64,000 nucleotides of DNA. Origin: Quercus robur (lineage: Eukaryota; Streptophyta; Magnoliopsida; Fagales; Fagaceae). A model generated the notes under the pieces. The model was not told the origin of the DNA, made no database searches, and saw only the letters and a program-made list of their open reading frames with translations. Shown in pieces: positions 44,490 to 56,681 of this stretch (the first letter of the stretch is position 1; every line of letters starts with the position of its first letter). Made by a program: the position numbers and the translations under genes. The stretch spans positions 93,016,862 through 93,080,861 of the forward strand of contig NC_065535.1 in assembly GCF_932294415.1 (NCBI RefSeq), written 5' to 3'.

Positions 44490-46650
44490 CAGCGAAGAAA
44501 ATATAAAATGCAATAAGTAAAATATTTCACAACTGTAATGCACTCACATAATAATAATAATAATAATAATATTAGACACCTCTATTAAAAGTACAGCTCA
44601 AAATAAGAAAAAGGAATGGGTTTTAGTCCTTGTTTTAAAGACTGGACCGGTCAAATAATTGAAAATTTTTCTAGTCTTTTGTTATTATTACTCAATTGAA
44701 AATTTTTATGGTTGAATTGTTGATTTTTACCAGACCATATTAGGCTCCAGTTTCCAATGGAACCGACTAATCAAATCTAGTTTTTAAAATCATGATTTTA
44801 ATTGGCTCAACTCCTAAATTTTTTGTATTTATATACCAAGTAGTAATTATTACAGTGCAAATAGACAAGAAAAAAAAAGCATGTTCAAATTTGGTTCAAT
44901 ATTTCTTATTCAATAAACTGGAGTTTTTCTTATAAGTTGCCTTTTTTAAAAAGACACTAACTACTTAATTAACCTATTCTTCTTCAGTATATAGTAAAAA
45001 TTATGATTTTTTTTTTTACCTTTTCACAAATATATACTAATAATTAACAACTAAGTTTTTGGTTGAAATTATATTATTTGAGTTAATTAGATAAAAAAAT
45101 TTATTTATGAACTTATAAAAACTATATTCAACAACCTTGTATTGTTAATAATTATATATAATTTTACTACAAAATATATCATTTATATTATGAATAAACT
45201 ACAAATAATAATTTGATATCTTATAAATTTATTTATAAACTTACACAATCTAATTTTAAGTCTATATAAGTATATTTATACATATAAACATTTAATATTA
45301 TACTTATATATACTTTAATGGAGTCTCGTACTCACAAGCTTATTCATGAGTATATTATCATATCCAATAGTCAAATCTAAACTTATACTTGAACTTGACT
45401 CATTTACTAAATGAACAAAAATAAATAAGTTTTTTCCTAATCAAATCCTAACTATTCCTTCTAAAAAAAAAAGACCCTAAAAGTTCATAAACATCTCAAT
45501 TTATTTATAGCCTTATTAAGATAGGCCCTCTAAGTTTGTTAATTTATGTGAATTTTTGTTGTATTCCTAGTTTTATTAGTTTCATATAGATAATTTTTAT
45601 TAAAAAAAAAAAAATCCTAAGTTTGATATAAAATTCCATATGTGACTCATTCTTTTTCTGCTTATTTAAAAGACCTAGTCAATACTAAAAATATATTTCA
45701 ACTACAAAAATAGAACAACTGGGGATCCCCGTTGGAGATTAAACGAAAAAGAATCTTCTTGTTTTTGTTGAAAAAAAAAAAAGAATCTTCTTAATAATTT
45801 GGGTTACAAGGACAAAAAAAATTTGTCTTTTAGAGGCAGCCCAACGTGCGACGGGAAAGGCCCGCTTTATTTTGTCTATGAATTTTTTTTATTATTATTA
45901 TTTGTCTATGAAAATATGACTTTACTTTTTAAAAGGAAAAAGAAAAGATCTGAGTCAGTCCACAAAGGACTCCCACAAAGTACCAAAGATAGAAGAACAA
46001 GTCTCCTGCCACACAATAAATGTTACAACTCATCCTGTAGTGAGTTATGATTGGTAAATGGATGATAGTGAGTCTGTATAATAGCATCCCTCCATCAATC
46101 ATAACTTGTCATATAGGTGAGTTGTGACATTTGTTGTGCCAAAATGTGTGACACTAAACTTATACAAGATAGAAAGGCCTTTGGATTGGGTTAAGGGCCC
46201 CTAAACTTTGAGGTGCCCCTAACAAATTCCATATTTTAAGTTTCTACCAGAAAATTTTAATTAAAAAAATTTAGATTAAAAAAAAAGAAGGGAAAATTAT
46301 ATTTTAAACTCTATAATATTAGATGTAATTTAATTTTAAAAATAATAAATTACACTTTCCAATCATTCTCTTTTAATGGGGATTGATAAGGAAGAAAAAT
46401 TGTTTTACAAAAAATTATTTACTAACTCAAATGATTGAATTGAATTTTTTTTCAAGTGAATCAAATGGATTTCATATGTCTCAATCAAAATGACTTGTTA
46501 GGGAGGAGAGGTTGGAAAATAATATTTAAACTAATGCAAATATGTCCAACAATTATGAAATTGAAGAAATTTACTTGCATTAATCAAAGGGCGTGATACA
46601 AGTTACTCTTATTTACATTAAAGTAAAAGGCAGCAAAGAAATATAAATAA
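44490..46650. other. AT-rich intergenic, no gene seen
   Basis: Very AT-rich DNA with an (ATA)n-like run near 44549-44572 and many short A/T runs. The one ORF over 80 codons (45799-46050) is low complexity and matches nothing. Confidence 0.6.
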
Positions 46651-46651
46651 A

Positions 46652-46840
46652 AAGTAATGCTACAAACACAAACTATTTTACAATATTTTTACAAATTGCT
46701 AATGTGACTTTAGCATTTTTCAAATAGTTATTGTAAGTAAAAATGTGATGTTAGTAATGGACCCATATTAGAACTAGTAAGAATTTGTCACATCAATTTG
46801 TAAAAATGTTGTAAAATAGTTTGTGTCTATAGCATTACTC
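46652..46840. mobile_element. Mutator-type MITE, 189 bp
   Basis: Near-palindromic element: AAGTAATGCTACAAACACAA at the left and its inverted partner ending TATAGCATTACTC at the right, with inverted repeats of about 45 bp. It is flanked by a perfect 9-bp direct repeat ATAAATAAA (46643-46651 and 46841-46849). The GAGTAATGCTA terminus and 9-bp duplication fit small Mutator-class elements common in eudicots. Confidence 0.85.
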
Positions 46841-46910
46841 ATAAATAAAACTACAAAAACTGCGTGAATTCTAGGCTTTTGACCTTATTTTTAAAAAAAA
46901 AAAAAAAAAA

Positions 46911-47199
46911 TCTAGCAATATGTCTCTGTTTTGAAACTATTTAGGTCTCTGTCCTTGTTTTGAAACTTGATTTTCTTAAAATCGAGTTTCAATGTAAAAC
47001 TTGATTGGTTTAAAATCGAGTTATGCCAAATGAAACTTAAAAAATAAATAAATAAATTGTGGAACTCAAGTTCGTGGAGCTCGAGTTCCATTCAAGGAAC
47101 TCGATTTCATGTAACTCAAGTTTCTTTAATGGAACTCAAGCTTCCTGAACTCGAGTTTCTTGAAAGGAACTCGAGTTCATGGAACAGTTCAATAATATA

Positions 47200-47235
<36 letters not shown>

Positions 47236-47360
47236 GTTTGATCACCTATACTCGATTTTTTACAAATTGAGTTTTACATTGAAACTCGATTTTGAGAAAA
47301 TCAAGTTTCAAAATAGGGACACGAATCTAAATAGTTTCAAAACAGGGATATATTGCTAGA
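46911..47360. mobile_element. Small MULE-like element with CTCGAG hairpins
   Basis: Long inverted repeats of about 90 bp begin TCTAGCAATATGTCTCTG on the left; the right end read on the minus strand begins TCTAGCAATATATCCCTG. Both continue through TTTTGAAACTATTTAG and AAAATCGAGTTTCAATGTAAAACT. The centre carries GAACTCGAGTTC-type direct and inverted copies and an (AT)n run at 47197-47216. There is no ORF. Flanking A-runs hide any target duplication. The CTCGAG-rich design resembles the ends of the large MULE. Confidence 0.7.
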
Positions 47361-49087
47361 TTAAAAAAAATATATATATGAGGACAAAATCTCATTTGCT
47401 CCAAAAACAGCACTATTCATAGCATGAATAAAAGAAGACCAAGTTGAAATAGTATTGATGTTGACACTTGGTACTTAATTAATTCCACAACCGAAAATAG
47501 CGCAATTAACATATTTATCAATGATAATAAAGGATTATCATAGATACGAGAAAAGTCCTTTTAAATTGAGGAAAAATGGACCCATACCATTTTAGAAACG
47601 AAATCACATCACAAAATGACAAAATCAAATGCTAAACATAGATTTTCAATGCATCCAATGATCAAATCAACTCTTAAAATTAAAATAAGTACAAGCAAGA
47701 GTGCAACCCAAAAAAAAAAATATTAATTAAAAGACAATGAGAGAAGGAATGAACGAGTAATTATTAAATACTCTCAGAATACGGTAACACGATACTTCAT
47801 TCTCTCATAAGAAATCCAACTAATTAAACTTTTGGTAGTATCCATGATAAATGTAAAATATGAGAGCACTACGTCACTTACTCTAAAAATATCTAATAAT
47901 TATCTCGAGAAGGAACATACTTACCAGAGTCACCTAGAAGAAGATCGATGATTGGACAAAACTGCACTGGTCAACAATATATGGCCGGGGCTGATAATCA
48001 AATGGGATATAAAGTATAAACATATGGACAACTTTTCCCGCATGTGCATGCACGAAGCTGTGGGCTCCAAATTTGAACTACTCTGCTCTCAGGAACATGC
48101 AAAATGAGAAGGTTTTCAACAACTTATGGATAGTCTACTAAACAAAAAAAGTTGGAACATTTTAAAATTCAGAAATTGAAAGCTAAATAACAAAACTATG
48201 GGAGACATATGAGGATGTTGACTAAATACCATAGAATTCAGGTTTTTTTTAGAGAAGATATCTTATGTTTCACAGTTCACATACATGCATATCAGTTTCA
48301 TACCATTATAATTTATAACGCGCACATATTATAACCGAGAATATATATATCCGATACATAAGATTATTATTAAAATCGTTGAAGGGTTAAAAGAATTTAT
48401 TTGCTATTAGGTATCAACTAAACAAGTTATATTTTATATTCGGTAAAAAAAAAAAAAAAAAAATTATAGCAAACTAATAGCCAAAGACCAAATCAAAATA
48501 CTGATAGTCACGCAAGGACAGTCTGGCTCTGGCCTAAGCTGCTATGCCTCTTCTAAGCCAACCTACAATTTAAAAGCTTCAAAATGTTGCATGGCTTAAT
48601 TATTTCTTTGTAAAAAATATAATTTAATTTGGACCAACCATCCCACCTACTCCTTCGGTATTTTATACGGTTATCATTTCTATATCAATATTATACATCC
48701 TTCTAGACTTGATTATCTGTTTCACATAGATTTTGGTATCTTATTTACTAAAGGCAAAACGAAAAGATATAAATTCACTTATTTTTAAAAAGGTTAACTT
48801 TGTTATTTACTTAGTAAAAGGTGAGATAAAAAGCAAAAAGAGTTAATATTATCCAACACTAGTTTGAGACGTTATGTTTTCAAGTATCTCTATCATTAGG
48901 TTTGAGATAAGTATGTAGAATAAGAATGTTACGTCTTTATATTATATTAATTATCTCTAAATCCAAATGTTATGAGTTATAATTCAACTTAAAATAAAAC
49001 GTTAACCGTGAAAATGTGAAATGAACTTTCTACATTTCAAGTAAAAATACACAAATCATGTTTCTTAAAAAGACAGAATCTCTCTCT
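47361..49087. other. Intergenic, no gene seen
   Basis: AT-rich, no supported ORF or element recognised. Confidence 0.6.
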
Positions 49088-49095
49088 TTTACTTA

Positions 49096-49269
49096 GTGTG
49101 TGTTTAGATATCGCTTATTTTGCTGAAAACTGAAAATTTATTACTAAAAATAAAATAAATTTATAAGTTACTGTTCACTGCTGAAAACACTATACATGAA
49201 CAGTGTAAGAGGCATTGGTTAAAAAAAAAAGGCCAAAACGCAGATGTGTAGATGTGATCTAAACGGAGC
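49096..49269. mobile_element. Small hAT-like MITE
   Basis: 174-bp element with GTTTAGAT near both ends in inverted orientation (GTGTGTGTTTAGATATCGC at the left, GATCTAAACGGAGC at the right). It is flanked by a 7-of-8 direct repeat, TTTACTTA at 49088-49095 and TTTACTTT at 49270-49277. The inner CTGTTCACTG and CATGAACAGTG strings are inverted too. Non-coding. Confidence 0.65.
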
Positions 49270-49277
49270 TTTACTTT

Positions 49278-50786
49278 CTTTGGGCCTTGCATTTTTTGAT
49301 AGGTGTTAATTAAATAATAGATACACACCCTACTTTGGGCCTTTTTTTTAAGGGTCCAATTAATGAATACTCTTAAGGCATATATTAATTATTTATTTTA
49401 AAAAAAAATTATGAAAAATTGAAAAAGTTATCAAAAAATTAGTCATTTTTTTTTCTTAAAAAAAAAATTAAAATAGTTTATTAATACATGTTTTAGGTGC
49501 GTTAGGTAATAAAACCCTTTTTTTTAACCGGTGTCAATGTACTAATGGATATAAAGTGGCAGACCCATTTCAGCTAATCTGGGCTTTGACTTTGAGATCT
49601 GTGCCAATCATTGTAAATTTCCATGGATGATGGACCACACACACACTTATGTAATTACTTTGGGCCTTATTTATCCTAGGTTTTAATGCAATAATGGACA
49701 CACACGCACTTACTTTGGGCCCCTTCTTTTTTAATTGGTATTAATGAGAGTAATGGACAAAAACTGGTAGACCCAAAAATAGGCATGGCTATGTTCAGTT
49801 AGGCTTAGACTTGGATTCTATAGGTTGTTTGTTAGATTGTTGGCTAGGTTCGGTTTCTTATATTTGGTTGCATTCTTGAAACTTAATCCCAAAAAAATTC
49901 TGTTAATTGGCTCACGTGAAAAATCATTTGTATTTCTTGTAATTCAGAATATTTTTATGAACAAAAATTTAATTCAGGAAAATATATCTCAGATGAATTT
50001 TTTTTAGAGAAAAAAAAAAAAAACCTCAAATGGGAAAACATACCTCAAATTGAAGCTCTATGCAACTAATATGATCTAAAAATGTCATTTAAAAAATTAA
50101 AAAATTCTAACGTACATTTCAATTCCAACAAAAAAATGTTAAGAGACAAATGGATTTGAAACTATTATCTTTCACCATGCTTTCACTTTTCTTTTTTATA
50201 GGTTGTAATATAAATAATTTTGCTTTGATAGTACCATAATAAAGAAAAAGTTTTGAAAATTAAAAACTAAGTTTAGTGGCTTGCTTGAACAATGTCACAA
50301 TGTTGATAGGTAAATGAATTCCTAGATCAAGAAACGAAGTTAGTGAATCGGTATTTTGGTCAAACGAATATGAGTGAGGTGCACATACACACGAGCAAGA
50401 GCTGGCTCAGTTGTTGCTTGAGTAAGATGGTAAGTCTGCCAAGTGAGCTCATTCTTGCTTGATTAAGAAAGTTGCAAAATGTGCGTTTTGCATAATTTTG
50501 GAGGAAAAAAAAAAAAAAAAAAAGGGAAAGGAGGCTTTTTTTTTTTTTTGGTCCCTAACGACTAGGATCAACCAAAACAATATTTTAGAGAACTTATAAT
50601 TTTATATCAATCACGGTGTTATTTCAGGTTAACATTTTCAAAACGCAACTTTTCATTGATCACTAGTCATCCATATTCACTTATTTACACATTTCAATGA
50701 ATTTTAAAACTTTTTATAGACTCTGCAAACCATTAGAGTGAAATTCACAAATTCTCTAAAATTGCTATTTATATATTCAGTCTTAG
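49278..50786. other. Intergenic, no gene seen
   Basis: AT-rich with several homopolymer runs (for example A-run near 50504-50523). Short ORFs only. Confidence 0.6.
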
Positions 50787-51119
50787 TTAAATAAAGGGAT
50801 AATTACAGCAAACCCACCTGAGGTTTGGCCCGTTTACACTTTACCTACCCGTGGTTTAAAACTTATCACTTTGCCCACCTAAGGTGCCTTCCGTTAGAGA
50901 TCTGTTACCCACCTCTCCCTTTGCCGTTAGAAAAACACATTTTTAGAGAAAAACAAACATAACAAAGATCAAAAAGTTAGGGTTTTTTTTTTGCTTAAGA
51001 ACTTCGCCTTAAAACTGCATAACTCATACTCTCTCTCTTTCTTATGAATCAAATCAAAGGAAGAAGAAAAGGAGAGAGAGATCTGTGAGTGTTGTAATCT
51101 TTAAACTCTAAATCTATCA

Positions 51120-51326
51120 TTTGTTATGACAAAAGAGAGAGATAAAGAGAGTTCTTGGAGTCGGAGTCTTAGGAGAGTAATAAAAGAAAAGAAGTTGAAC
51201 ATCAACGCGATCGTGCCTTCAACTTCTGGAACCCACGGTGGCCGATCACCCGGTTTAGGCGAACCGCCACCACCTCCGCCTCCAGGTGGGCTGCCACGTG
51301 GAGGACCTAGAGCTGGACCCACGTAA
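51120..51326 (+). other. Unassigned, possibly captured, proline/glycine-rich segment
   Basis: An ATG at 51126 opens a 66-codon frame (KERDKESSWSRSLRRVIKEK, then a run of prolines and PRGGPRAGPT). It is GC-rich like the rest of the Pack-MULE cargo. No family recognised; the frame stops at the border with the transporter fragment. Confidence 0.3.
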
Positions 51327-51500
51327 TGGGTCCCATTCCAATTGAAAAACTTGCCACAAAAGCCAACAACATGATTATGCACAAAGCCAAAGCCCACGTG
51401 ATTTTACGATCAGAATGATCGATCACCATGAGCCCAGATGCCAAGGCGGCGAGTGATACCATCATCCCAGTCACACTGCTCAAAAGCAACGGGTAAGAAA
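51315..51500 (-). pseudogene. Polyol/monosaccharide transporter (MFS) exon fragment, antisense
   Basis: Minus-strand sequence reads LLLSSVTGMMVSLAALASGL, then DHSDRKITWALALCIIML and FVASFSIGMGPITWV. This is two membrane helices of plant polyol transporters (PLT family, MFS sugar porters), up to the GPITWV motif that normally continues into YSSEIFPLR. It stops there at a junction inside the Pack-MULE. It is oriented against the methyltransferase fragment that follows. Confidence 0.75.
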
Positions 51501-51521
51501 GAGCTTCACCCAGCCAACACG

Positions 51522-52062
51522 GTGCACCTCGCTGAACCCGCGTGGCAAAACGGTGTTCCTCGAGGAAGATCCGAAATGGTTCCAGACGGTTCTCAAGGAC
51601 TCGCCATACCTGAAGGCCCACACGGTCAAGTACCGAACCCAGCTTTCCCAGGCCGACCATCTCCTCTCCTCGTACCTCTCCGAACGCCTCTGCTCGCCGT
51701 CCGATGCGTACCTACGTGGCAACACGCGGTGTCGTTTGGCGCTCGAGAATCTTCCCGACGAGGTGTACGAGACGGAGTGGGATTTGATAATGATCGACGC
51801 GCCGAGAGGGTACTTCGCCGAAGTGCCAGGTAGGATGGGTGCGATTTTCTCGACGGCGGTCATGGTGAGGAACAGGAAGGGATCCGGTGTGACGCACGTG
51901 TTCCTGCACGATGTTGATCGGAGAGTAGAGAAGTCTTTTGCTGAAGAGTTTCTTTGTAGGAAGTACTTGGTTAAGGCTGTCGGGAGGCTCTGGCATTTTG
52001 AGATTCCATCTGCGGCTAATAACGCTAGTGTTGCTGGGAGTAACTCAGTTACTTTTTGCTGA
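51522..52062 (+). pseudogene. Arabinogalactan O-methyltransferase-like (DUF579) fragment
   Basis: In frame from SLNPRGKTVFLEEDPKW through HTVKYRTQLSQADHLL, LALENLPDEVYETEWDLIMI, DAPRGYFAEVPGRM, THVFLHDVDRRVEKSFAEE and FLCRKYLVKAVGRLWHFEIP to a natural C-terminus SVTFC. This matches DUF579 Golgi methyltransferases of the AGM1/AGM2 type (At1g27930-like), which methylate glucuronic acid on arabinogalactan. The C-terminal two thirds is open and well kept. The N-terminus (signal anchor and first SAM-binding motif) is absent, replaced by antisense transporter sequence. Captured inside the Pack-MULE. It is not expected to be active without its N-terminal part, but could be expressed as part of a chimeric transcript. 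Confidence 0.85.
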
Positions 52063-52840
52063 GTTTAATTTTTGGAAGACCTCTTTGGTCCACCTGATTT
52101 GGAAGTTGACGATGGTGCAGATGATGGGAGGTTGGGATTGAGAGCTGTTGGTGGTGATATAGGCTTGGAATTCGAGGGCAGATTGCTGGCGGGTCGGATT
52201 AGATCTAGGGCGCATAGGAGGACCCGAGATGAGTGGGTTTTGAGAGAAGGAAGAGGAAATATGAGTGGTGGTGGTGCCGGAGATGGAGGGAATGACGAGG
52301 GTAGTGTGGAAATTACGGGAGGAAAGGTGGGTGCAAAGCTCCATGCAAGGGTGAAGGATTGAATATATGTTTGAATAACCAATGGACAAGAGAATAGCAA
52401 TACTGTTGGTTTGTGTTTTGTTCTAAAAGAAGTTCTTAAGCAAAAAAAAAAAATCCTAACTTTTTGATCTTTGTTATGTTTGTTTTTCTCTAAAAATGTG
52501 TTTTTCTAACGGCAAAGGAAGAGGTGGGTAACAGATCTCTAACGGAAGGCACCTCAGGTGGGCAAAGTGATAAGTTTTAAACCACGGGTAGGTAAAGTGT
52601 AAACGGGCCAAACCCCAAGTGGGTTTGCTGTAATTATCCCTTAAATAAATATCCTAGAGGTGATTTGCTTATAGCATATTAGCAAACTCAATCAGTGGAA
52701 ACAAATATCATCTTTAGCAAAAAGATTTGATTGGTCCTCTACACTACAATTTTAAGTTTTACACTGATAAACTCCCAACATTCTTTCCTAATATTTCCTA
52801 CGTAAAGTTGAGTTAGACACAGACATTTATCTCTCTGTCA

Positions 52841-54916
52841 ATGCTGCATGTCCAACTCTTACGCACAACATCAACCACAATTCCAAACCCAAAACCCAAG
52901 TGCATTCTTTCCAACCTCCACTCTCACTCTCACTCTCAGTACACCAATGTTCCACCATCACAATCACAACCCAAATCCTCCACTCACTTACATGCCCTCT
53001 TAGAACCACTACTCAACCAAAACCCACCTCACATTCTCTTCTACGCACCCATTTTCCAATTCTTAACTGGCCTCAGCCTCTCCAAACTAGGCCAACAAAT
53101 CCATGCTCACTTAACCCTTCGTGGCCTCAAACCCAATTCCTACCTCGCTGCTAAGATGATAGCTATGTATGCAAGTTTTGGTCATTTTAACACTGCCATG
53201 ACTCTGTTTCAAAAAATCCATCACCCAACTGTTCGTTTATACAACTCTATACTTCGTGCTTCTGCTTTATATGGGTATTCAAAAACAGTCATTGATTTAT
53301 ATTTTAAAATGCACTCTCTTGGACTTAAAGGTGATAGCTTTACATACCCTTTTGTGCTCAAGTGTTGTGCGGACTTGTCGAGTAGTTGGATGGGGAAATG
53401 TGTTCATGGGATGAGTTTGAGACTTGGGTTGGTGTTTGATTTGTATGTTGGGACTTCCTTGATTGATATGTATGTGAAATGTGGCAAGTTGAGGGATGCT
53501 CATAAGGTGTTTGATAAAATGTCTGTGAGAGATGTTTCTTCTTGGAATGCATTGATTGCGGGGTATATGAAGGATGGGGAGATTTTTGTTGCTGAGGGTT
53601 TGTTTAGAACAATGCCTTGTAGGAATATTGTTTCTTGGACTGCTATGATATCGGGGTACACACAGAACGGATTGGCTGAGCAGGCATTGTGTTTATTTGA
53701 GGAGATGTTGAAGGAAGATTCAGAGGTGAAGCCTAATTGGGTAACAATAACGAGTGTGCTTCCTGCTTGTGCAGAGTCGTCGGGTCTTGAGCGTGGGAGA
53801 CGGATTCATGATTTTGCTAGTAAGATTGGTTTGGACTCGAATGCCTCTGTGCTGACAGCACTTGTTGCAATGTATGCTAAATGTGGAAGCCTCACTGATG
53901 CTCGTCAATGTTTTGATAGGATACGTGAAAAGAATTTGGTTACTTGGAATACGATGATAACTGCTTACACTTCCCATGGATGCGGAATGGAATGTGCATG
54001 GACTTTTGAGGACATGATCGGAGAGGGTATTCAACCGGATACCATCACATTTACAGGGTTATTATCTGGATGTGGCCATTCGGGCCTTGTTGATGTTGGC
54101 TTGAAATACTTCAACCGTATGAACACAGAACACTCCATCAAACCAAGAGTTGAACATTATGCTTGTGTTGTTGATCTTTTGGCTCGTGTAGGGCGATTGG
54201 TGGAAGCAAAAGAGCTTATTGATCAAATGCCCATGCAAGCAGGACCAAGCATATGGGGTGCATTGTTGGCTGCTTGTCGGAGCCACTGCAATTTGGAAAT
54301 TGCAGAAATTGCAGCTAGAAAGTTGTTTGTCTTAGAACCAGAAAATAGTGGGAATTATGTCCTGCTTTCAAATATGTATGCTGAAGTTGGCAAGTGGGAA
54401 GAGGTGGACAATTTGAGAGCTCTTCTAAAATTACATGGCATGAAGAAAAGTCCTGGATGCAGTTGGATGAGGTAAATGGGAAAGCCTAGTTATTTCTTGG
54501 TGGAGATGCATCTCACCCTCAAGTGAAGGAAATTTATATGTTATTGGAGGCATTGCCTGACAAGATTAAGGCAGCTAGCTAAACTCTTGACACTAGTTTT
54601 GTTTTGCATGATGTTATTCAATAGTAGAAAGAAAATCCACTGTGAAAAGTTAGCCATTGCTTTTGGGCTTTTAAACACCAGTCCTACTGTACTACTTTAT
54701 GTGACAAAAAACCTTCCAATTTGTGGAGATTGTCACACAACCGCCAAGTTTGTATAAATAATATATGGACTGGAGATAAGACTGTCTACCATGACCTTTT
54801 CCAAACCCTGTAGAAGTGGGAGCTTTATGCACTAGGTACGATAGGATAATTTTGAGGGATGTGAATCAATTTCATCAATTTACAGATGTATCTTGCTCTA
54901 TGGGGATTATTGGTAA
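52841..54916 (+). pseudogene. PLS-class PPR protein, DYW type, interrupted near the 3' end
   Basis: An open frame of 544 codons (52841-54475) starts MLHVQLLRTTS with a Ser/Thr/Asn/Gln-rich organelle-targeting-like leader. PLS pentatricopeptide repeats follow (GQQIHAHLTLRGLKPNSYLA, YVGTSLIDMYVKCGKLRDAH, NIVSWTAMISGYTQNGLAEQ, LTALVAMYAKCGSLTDARQC), then an E region ending KSPGCSWMR. The usual SWIEVNGKAH is altered: one base is missing after TGGAT near 54467, causing the early stop. In the shifted frame VNGKA is followed by a TAG, then [20 protein letters not shown]. The DYW deaminase domain is still legible downstream ([38 protein letters not shown]) and ends GDYW at 54905-54913. The protein is either a pseudogene or a shortened PLS-E protein that needs a DYW partner for RNA editing. 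No introns, as usual for the family. Confidence 0.88.
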
Positions 54917-55703
54917 TTAGCATGTTAAGAAGCATGCCAAGTCCTTAGCTTCTTATGCATTTTCTATTTACTACTTCTCTGGTGATATGTTCGAATCATA
55001 ACAGGACACTTTTGCTCAAAGTCCCAAAGTAGCTACGCAAAATTTCAAAAGTTTAGGATTCGAGTTGAACTTTTTTGCTTTGGGAACTCATGGATTTCTT
55101 GGATGCTGGCTGAAACCATGGCCCTACATTTAGGGAGCATTTTCCACATTATGTTGCTAATGGTTTTCAGGTATTGGTAGTTCTCAAACATCAGTATCTA
55201 GATTCAAGTAAATGATCTTATCTCTGGCAAAATTTCTAATATTGTTTCTTTCATTCTTTGCTGCATTAGCCTGATCTGGTGGCTTGGGAACATACACATG
55301 GAGTCCACATCCTTTATCTGTATCTTACACTCAAGAAGGTGACACTTGAAGCCAAATCATTAGTTCTTTTTGTAATATCTAATTAGTGTGCAGTCTGTAT
55401 ATTTTTTGGAGTCCACAACCTTATTTGGATCTTACATTGAAGAAGGTGACACTTGAAGCCCCTCATTAGTTCTTTCGTAATATCTAATGAGTGTGTTGTA
55501 TCTATAAATTTTATTTTTTAAAAATAAAAAAATTTAAGGGGGACGATCCTTAGTCTTGGTTTGCCAAATTATTTGATATCTAAAAGAGTATCAAAGGTTG
55601 AATATTAAGAAAGGTTTCTTCATGCCATGGCTCCAAAATTGCATTTTAATCTGTTGGTGAATACAATAATGTTCTTTATTGTAGATTAAACCTTTTTCTT
55701 TCT
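54917..55703. other. Intergenic with a tandem duplication
   Basis: Two copies of a unit of about 108 bp, 55300-55407 and 55408-55514, share GGAGTCCACA, AAGAAGGTGACACTTGAAGC and CATTAGTTCTTT, with several differences. Non-coding. Nothing else recognised. Confidence 0.7.
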
Positions 55704-56546
55704 CTGTTTGGATGTTTAAAAAAGGAGGGGGAGTAGAGTAAAAGGAGGGAGAGTAATTCATTTACCTTGTTTGGAAGTTTTTTAAGGAAGGAGGGGGAGG
55801 GGTTTGAAGAGGTTTCAACTATCTCTAACCCCTCATTTTTAATTCCCCCAAATTGGAGAGATTTGGAGGGAGAGTAGAGTAGAGAAATTATTGACCAAAT
55901 GAATTCCCCAATTTACCCTTTCTAAATTAACAAAATTACAAACCGATTATATAAAATAAATTCACATTATTATTCACGTTATTTCTCTCATCAGTCTCAA
56001 ATTTCTCTCAACTCTCTCAGCCTTGAAGACTCCGCTGCCTCTCTCTCACACAATTTCTTCCACACTTCACGTTGTTTCATGGGTTTTTTTTTTAGTTGGA
56101 TCAAATAATTATGTTCTTAAAATTGTGATTTTATTGGGTAATTTCTTATTAATTGTGATTTTGTGAGGGTAATAACATGTTATTTGTGGGTGGGTTTTGG
56201 ATCTGATTGCTTTTTTTACTTAAATTTTAAAGTTTCAAAGTATTGCTCATAACGTATTTGATAAAGTGCTTGAGTGAGTCTAGATTGTGAACTTGCATAA
56301 ATTTGTATATTGTAGCTATATATGGATATGTGTTTCTTGTTTATTTTTATTGGGTAATTTCTTGTTTTTTGTGAATGGGTTTCTGATTTGGGTTTTTTTT
56401 TTTTTTTTTTTACTAGAATTTTAAAGTTTCAAAGAGTTACTCACAATGTGTTTGATAAATTTTGGTTCCACTCTTTTACAATCATTTCAACTGTTTGATC
56501 ATTTGTACACTAATAGTGACCTGATTGCTAAACTTCCTCGATCAAG

Positions 56547-56681
56547 GCCAATGCAAAACTAGTTTATGCTTGCGAATGGAATCCCAATGCCATTGAGGCA
56601 CTCCAACACAATCCACAAGCCAATTCAGTGAGTGATCGTTGTATCGTACTTGAAGGAGATAACCAGATTACAGCACCTAAA
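56547..56681 (+). pseudogene. TYW2 (wybutosine-synthesising) exon fragment
   Basis: Plus-strand open exon reads ANAKLVYACEWNPNAIEALQ, then ANSVSDRCIVLEGDNQITAP and K, followed by a GTACGT donor. This is the SAM/aminocarboxypropyl-binding methyltransferase-fold core of TYW2, which modifies G37 of tRNA-Phe on the way to wybutosine; the ACEWNP string is characteristic. No neighbouring TYW2 exon is seen, so it is an isolated fragment. Confidence 0.75.

Larger units (their letters stand above)
50796..52640. mobile_element. Pack-MULE carrying at least two host gene fragments, 1845 bp
   Basis: Terminal inverted repeats of about 210 bp (50796-51005 and 52429-52640) start GGGATAATTACAGCAAACCC and agree at about 95% by eye. 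A perfect 9-bp target duplication TTAAATAAA flanks the element (50787-50795 and 52641-52649). The interior is unusually GC-rich compared with its surroundings and holds a polyol-transporter fragment (-), a DUF579 methyltransferase fragment (+) and unassigned segments (51120-51330, 52070-52400). No transposase is present, so it is non-autonomous. Similar ends and a perfect duplication suggest a young insertion. Confidence 0.92.

Noticed and set aside
45799-46050. 83-codon ORF in intergenic DNA
   Set aside because: Low-complexity Phe/Leu/Lys-rich product, no domain, no splice context.
51480-51863. 127-codon minus-strand ORF in the Pack-MULE
   Set aside because: Antisense shadow of the DUF579 methyltransferase fragment; GC-rich cargo yields long chance frames.
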